Source: Oscillospiraceae bacterium
GTDB lineage: Bacteria > Bacillota > Clostridia > Oscillospirales > QAMX01
NCBI GenBank assembly: GCA_902772625.1
Contig: CACYBP010000275.1
Location: forward strand, 1 to 5,800
Length of the DNA: 5,800 nucleotides
Reading direction: 5' to 3'
Shown here piece after piece: positions 5,422-5,800 of the stretch. The translations under genes and the position numbers were made by a program. The number at the start of each line of letters is the position of its first letter. Positions within the stretch are counted from its first letter, which is position 1. The notes beneath the pieces are model-generated. The model was not told the origin of the DNA and made no database searches. It saw only the letters and a program-made list of their open reading frames with translations.

Positions 5422-5800
5422 TCAGAGATCGAATTCCTCCAGGTCGTGGGCGATCTCCACAGGATACGGAAGCTCCGCGTAATACGAAAGGAGCTTTCTT
5501 TCTCCCTCTTCCCCGTGCCAGGGATCGTGCACGTGATTGAAGATCAGGCGCTTATAGGCCTTCTCGCGGAACACCGGCGCGGCGGCTTCGGGCTTATAGT
5601 GCGTGGCCTCGCACACCAGAACGTCGGCTCCGGTCTCCCCGGGAAAATCGCTGAAATCCCCCCGGAGATCTCCGGAGAAAAGCACCCGCTTCCCCTCCGC
5701 TTCCATAAGAAATGCGAAGGTGATGGGCGGCGTTCCGGGCACGCGGGCGATATGATCGGTGGGGATCGCCGTCACGCGGAGAACGCCGTCGTCAAAGATC
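5422..5800 (-). CDS. MBL-fold metallo-hydrolase, C-terminal part, cut by right window edge
   Basis: The frame is open to the right edge; the last 125 residues are visible (first visible IFDDGVLRVTAIPTDH) and the TGA is at 5422-5424. They carry the later metallo-beta-lactamase-fold metal motifs: a histidine in AIPTDH, an aspartate in RVLFSGDL that bridges the two metals in this fold, VCEATHY, and a final histidine in IFNHVHDPWHGE. The N-terminal HxHxDH motif, which should lie before this part, is beyond the window. The pattern resembles the RNase Z/COG1234-like branch of the superfamily, but the substrate cannot be called; similar proteins are phosphodiesterases or hydrolases. A GTG at 5775-5773 could be mistaken for a start, but the reading frame and conserved strand continue upstream of it, so it is internal. 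The gene is followed by an 11-bp inverted repeat that probably ends its transcript. Confidence 0.85.
   Translation of the reverse strand, partial: IFDDGVLRVTAIPTDHIARVPGTPPITFAFLMEAEGKRVLFSGDLRGDFSDFPGETGADVLVCEATHYKPEAAAPVFREKAYKRLIFNHVHDPWHGEEGERKLLSYYAELPYPVEIAHDLEEFDL

Noticed and set aside
5268..5540. Plus-strand open frame of 90 codons across the 5299-5421 gap
   Set aside because: It crosses the promoter and inverted repeat and enters the MBL gene antisense. The translation is low complexity with no ribosome binding site.
5422..5775. MBL protein as a complete short gene starting at GTG 5775-5773
   Set aside because: The frame stays open to the window edge, and the residues before the GTG (IFDDGVLR) continue the MBL fold. 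The N-terminal metal motif is missing from the short version, so this is a truncated view of a longer gene.

Overview
The window looks like a chromosomal segment of a GC-rich member of the Bacillota, probably class Clostridia. Three things point there: the diadenylate cyclase CdaA next to its YbbR-domain partner CdaR, strong AAGGAGG-type ribosome binding sites, and a DUF3343 protein paired with an EF2568-type cysteine desulfurase. The lineage is an inference from gene content; no rRNA or other marker is present. Every supported gene lies on the minus strand, so the window reads from right to left, and no plus-strand gene is convincing.

From right to left: (1) 5800-5422 is the C-terminal part of an MBL-fold metallo-hydrolase that enters from the right edge. 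(2) 5421-5299 is a 123-bp gap with a good sigma-A-type promoter (TTGACC-18-TATACT) and a perfect 11-bp inverted repeat that straddles the -10 element. (3) 5298-3914 holds two genes overlapping by 4 bp: a small DUF3343 protein with one cysteine, and a cysteine desulfurase of the class V aminotransferase family. They look like a sulfur- or selenium-handling cassette. (4) 3913-3824 is a second promoter region (TTGCAA-17-TAAAAT, extended -10) with a short U-tailed hairpin in the leader. (5) 3823-1 is a tightly packed four-gene unit: cdaA (TTG start), cdaR, a COG2509-type FAD-dependent oxidoreductase, and the start of an RseC/MucC-family protein cut by the left edge. Junctions are a 1-bp overlap, a 1-bp gap and a 4-bp overlap, each with a Shine-Dalgarno sequence inside the upstream gene.

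CdaA makes the second messenger c-di-AMP at the membrane, and CdaR is its membrane-anchored extracellular regulator. The oxidoreductase and the RseC-like protein suggest a redox function co-transcribed with c-di-AMP synthesis, where glmM is often the next gene in other Bacillota. I see no mobile element, CRISPR array, tRNA or rRNA. Nothing here amounts to a clearly new system. The points most worth checking are the promoter/inverted-repeat arrangement at 5339-5399, the DUF3343-desulfurase pair of unknown target, the cdaAR-redox operon, and the RHK variant of CdaA's RHR motif.
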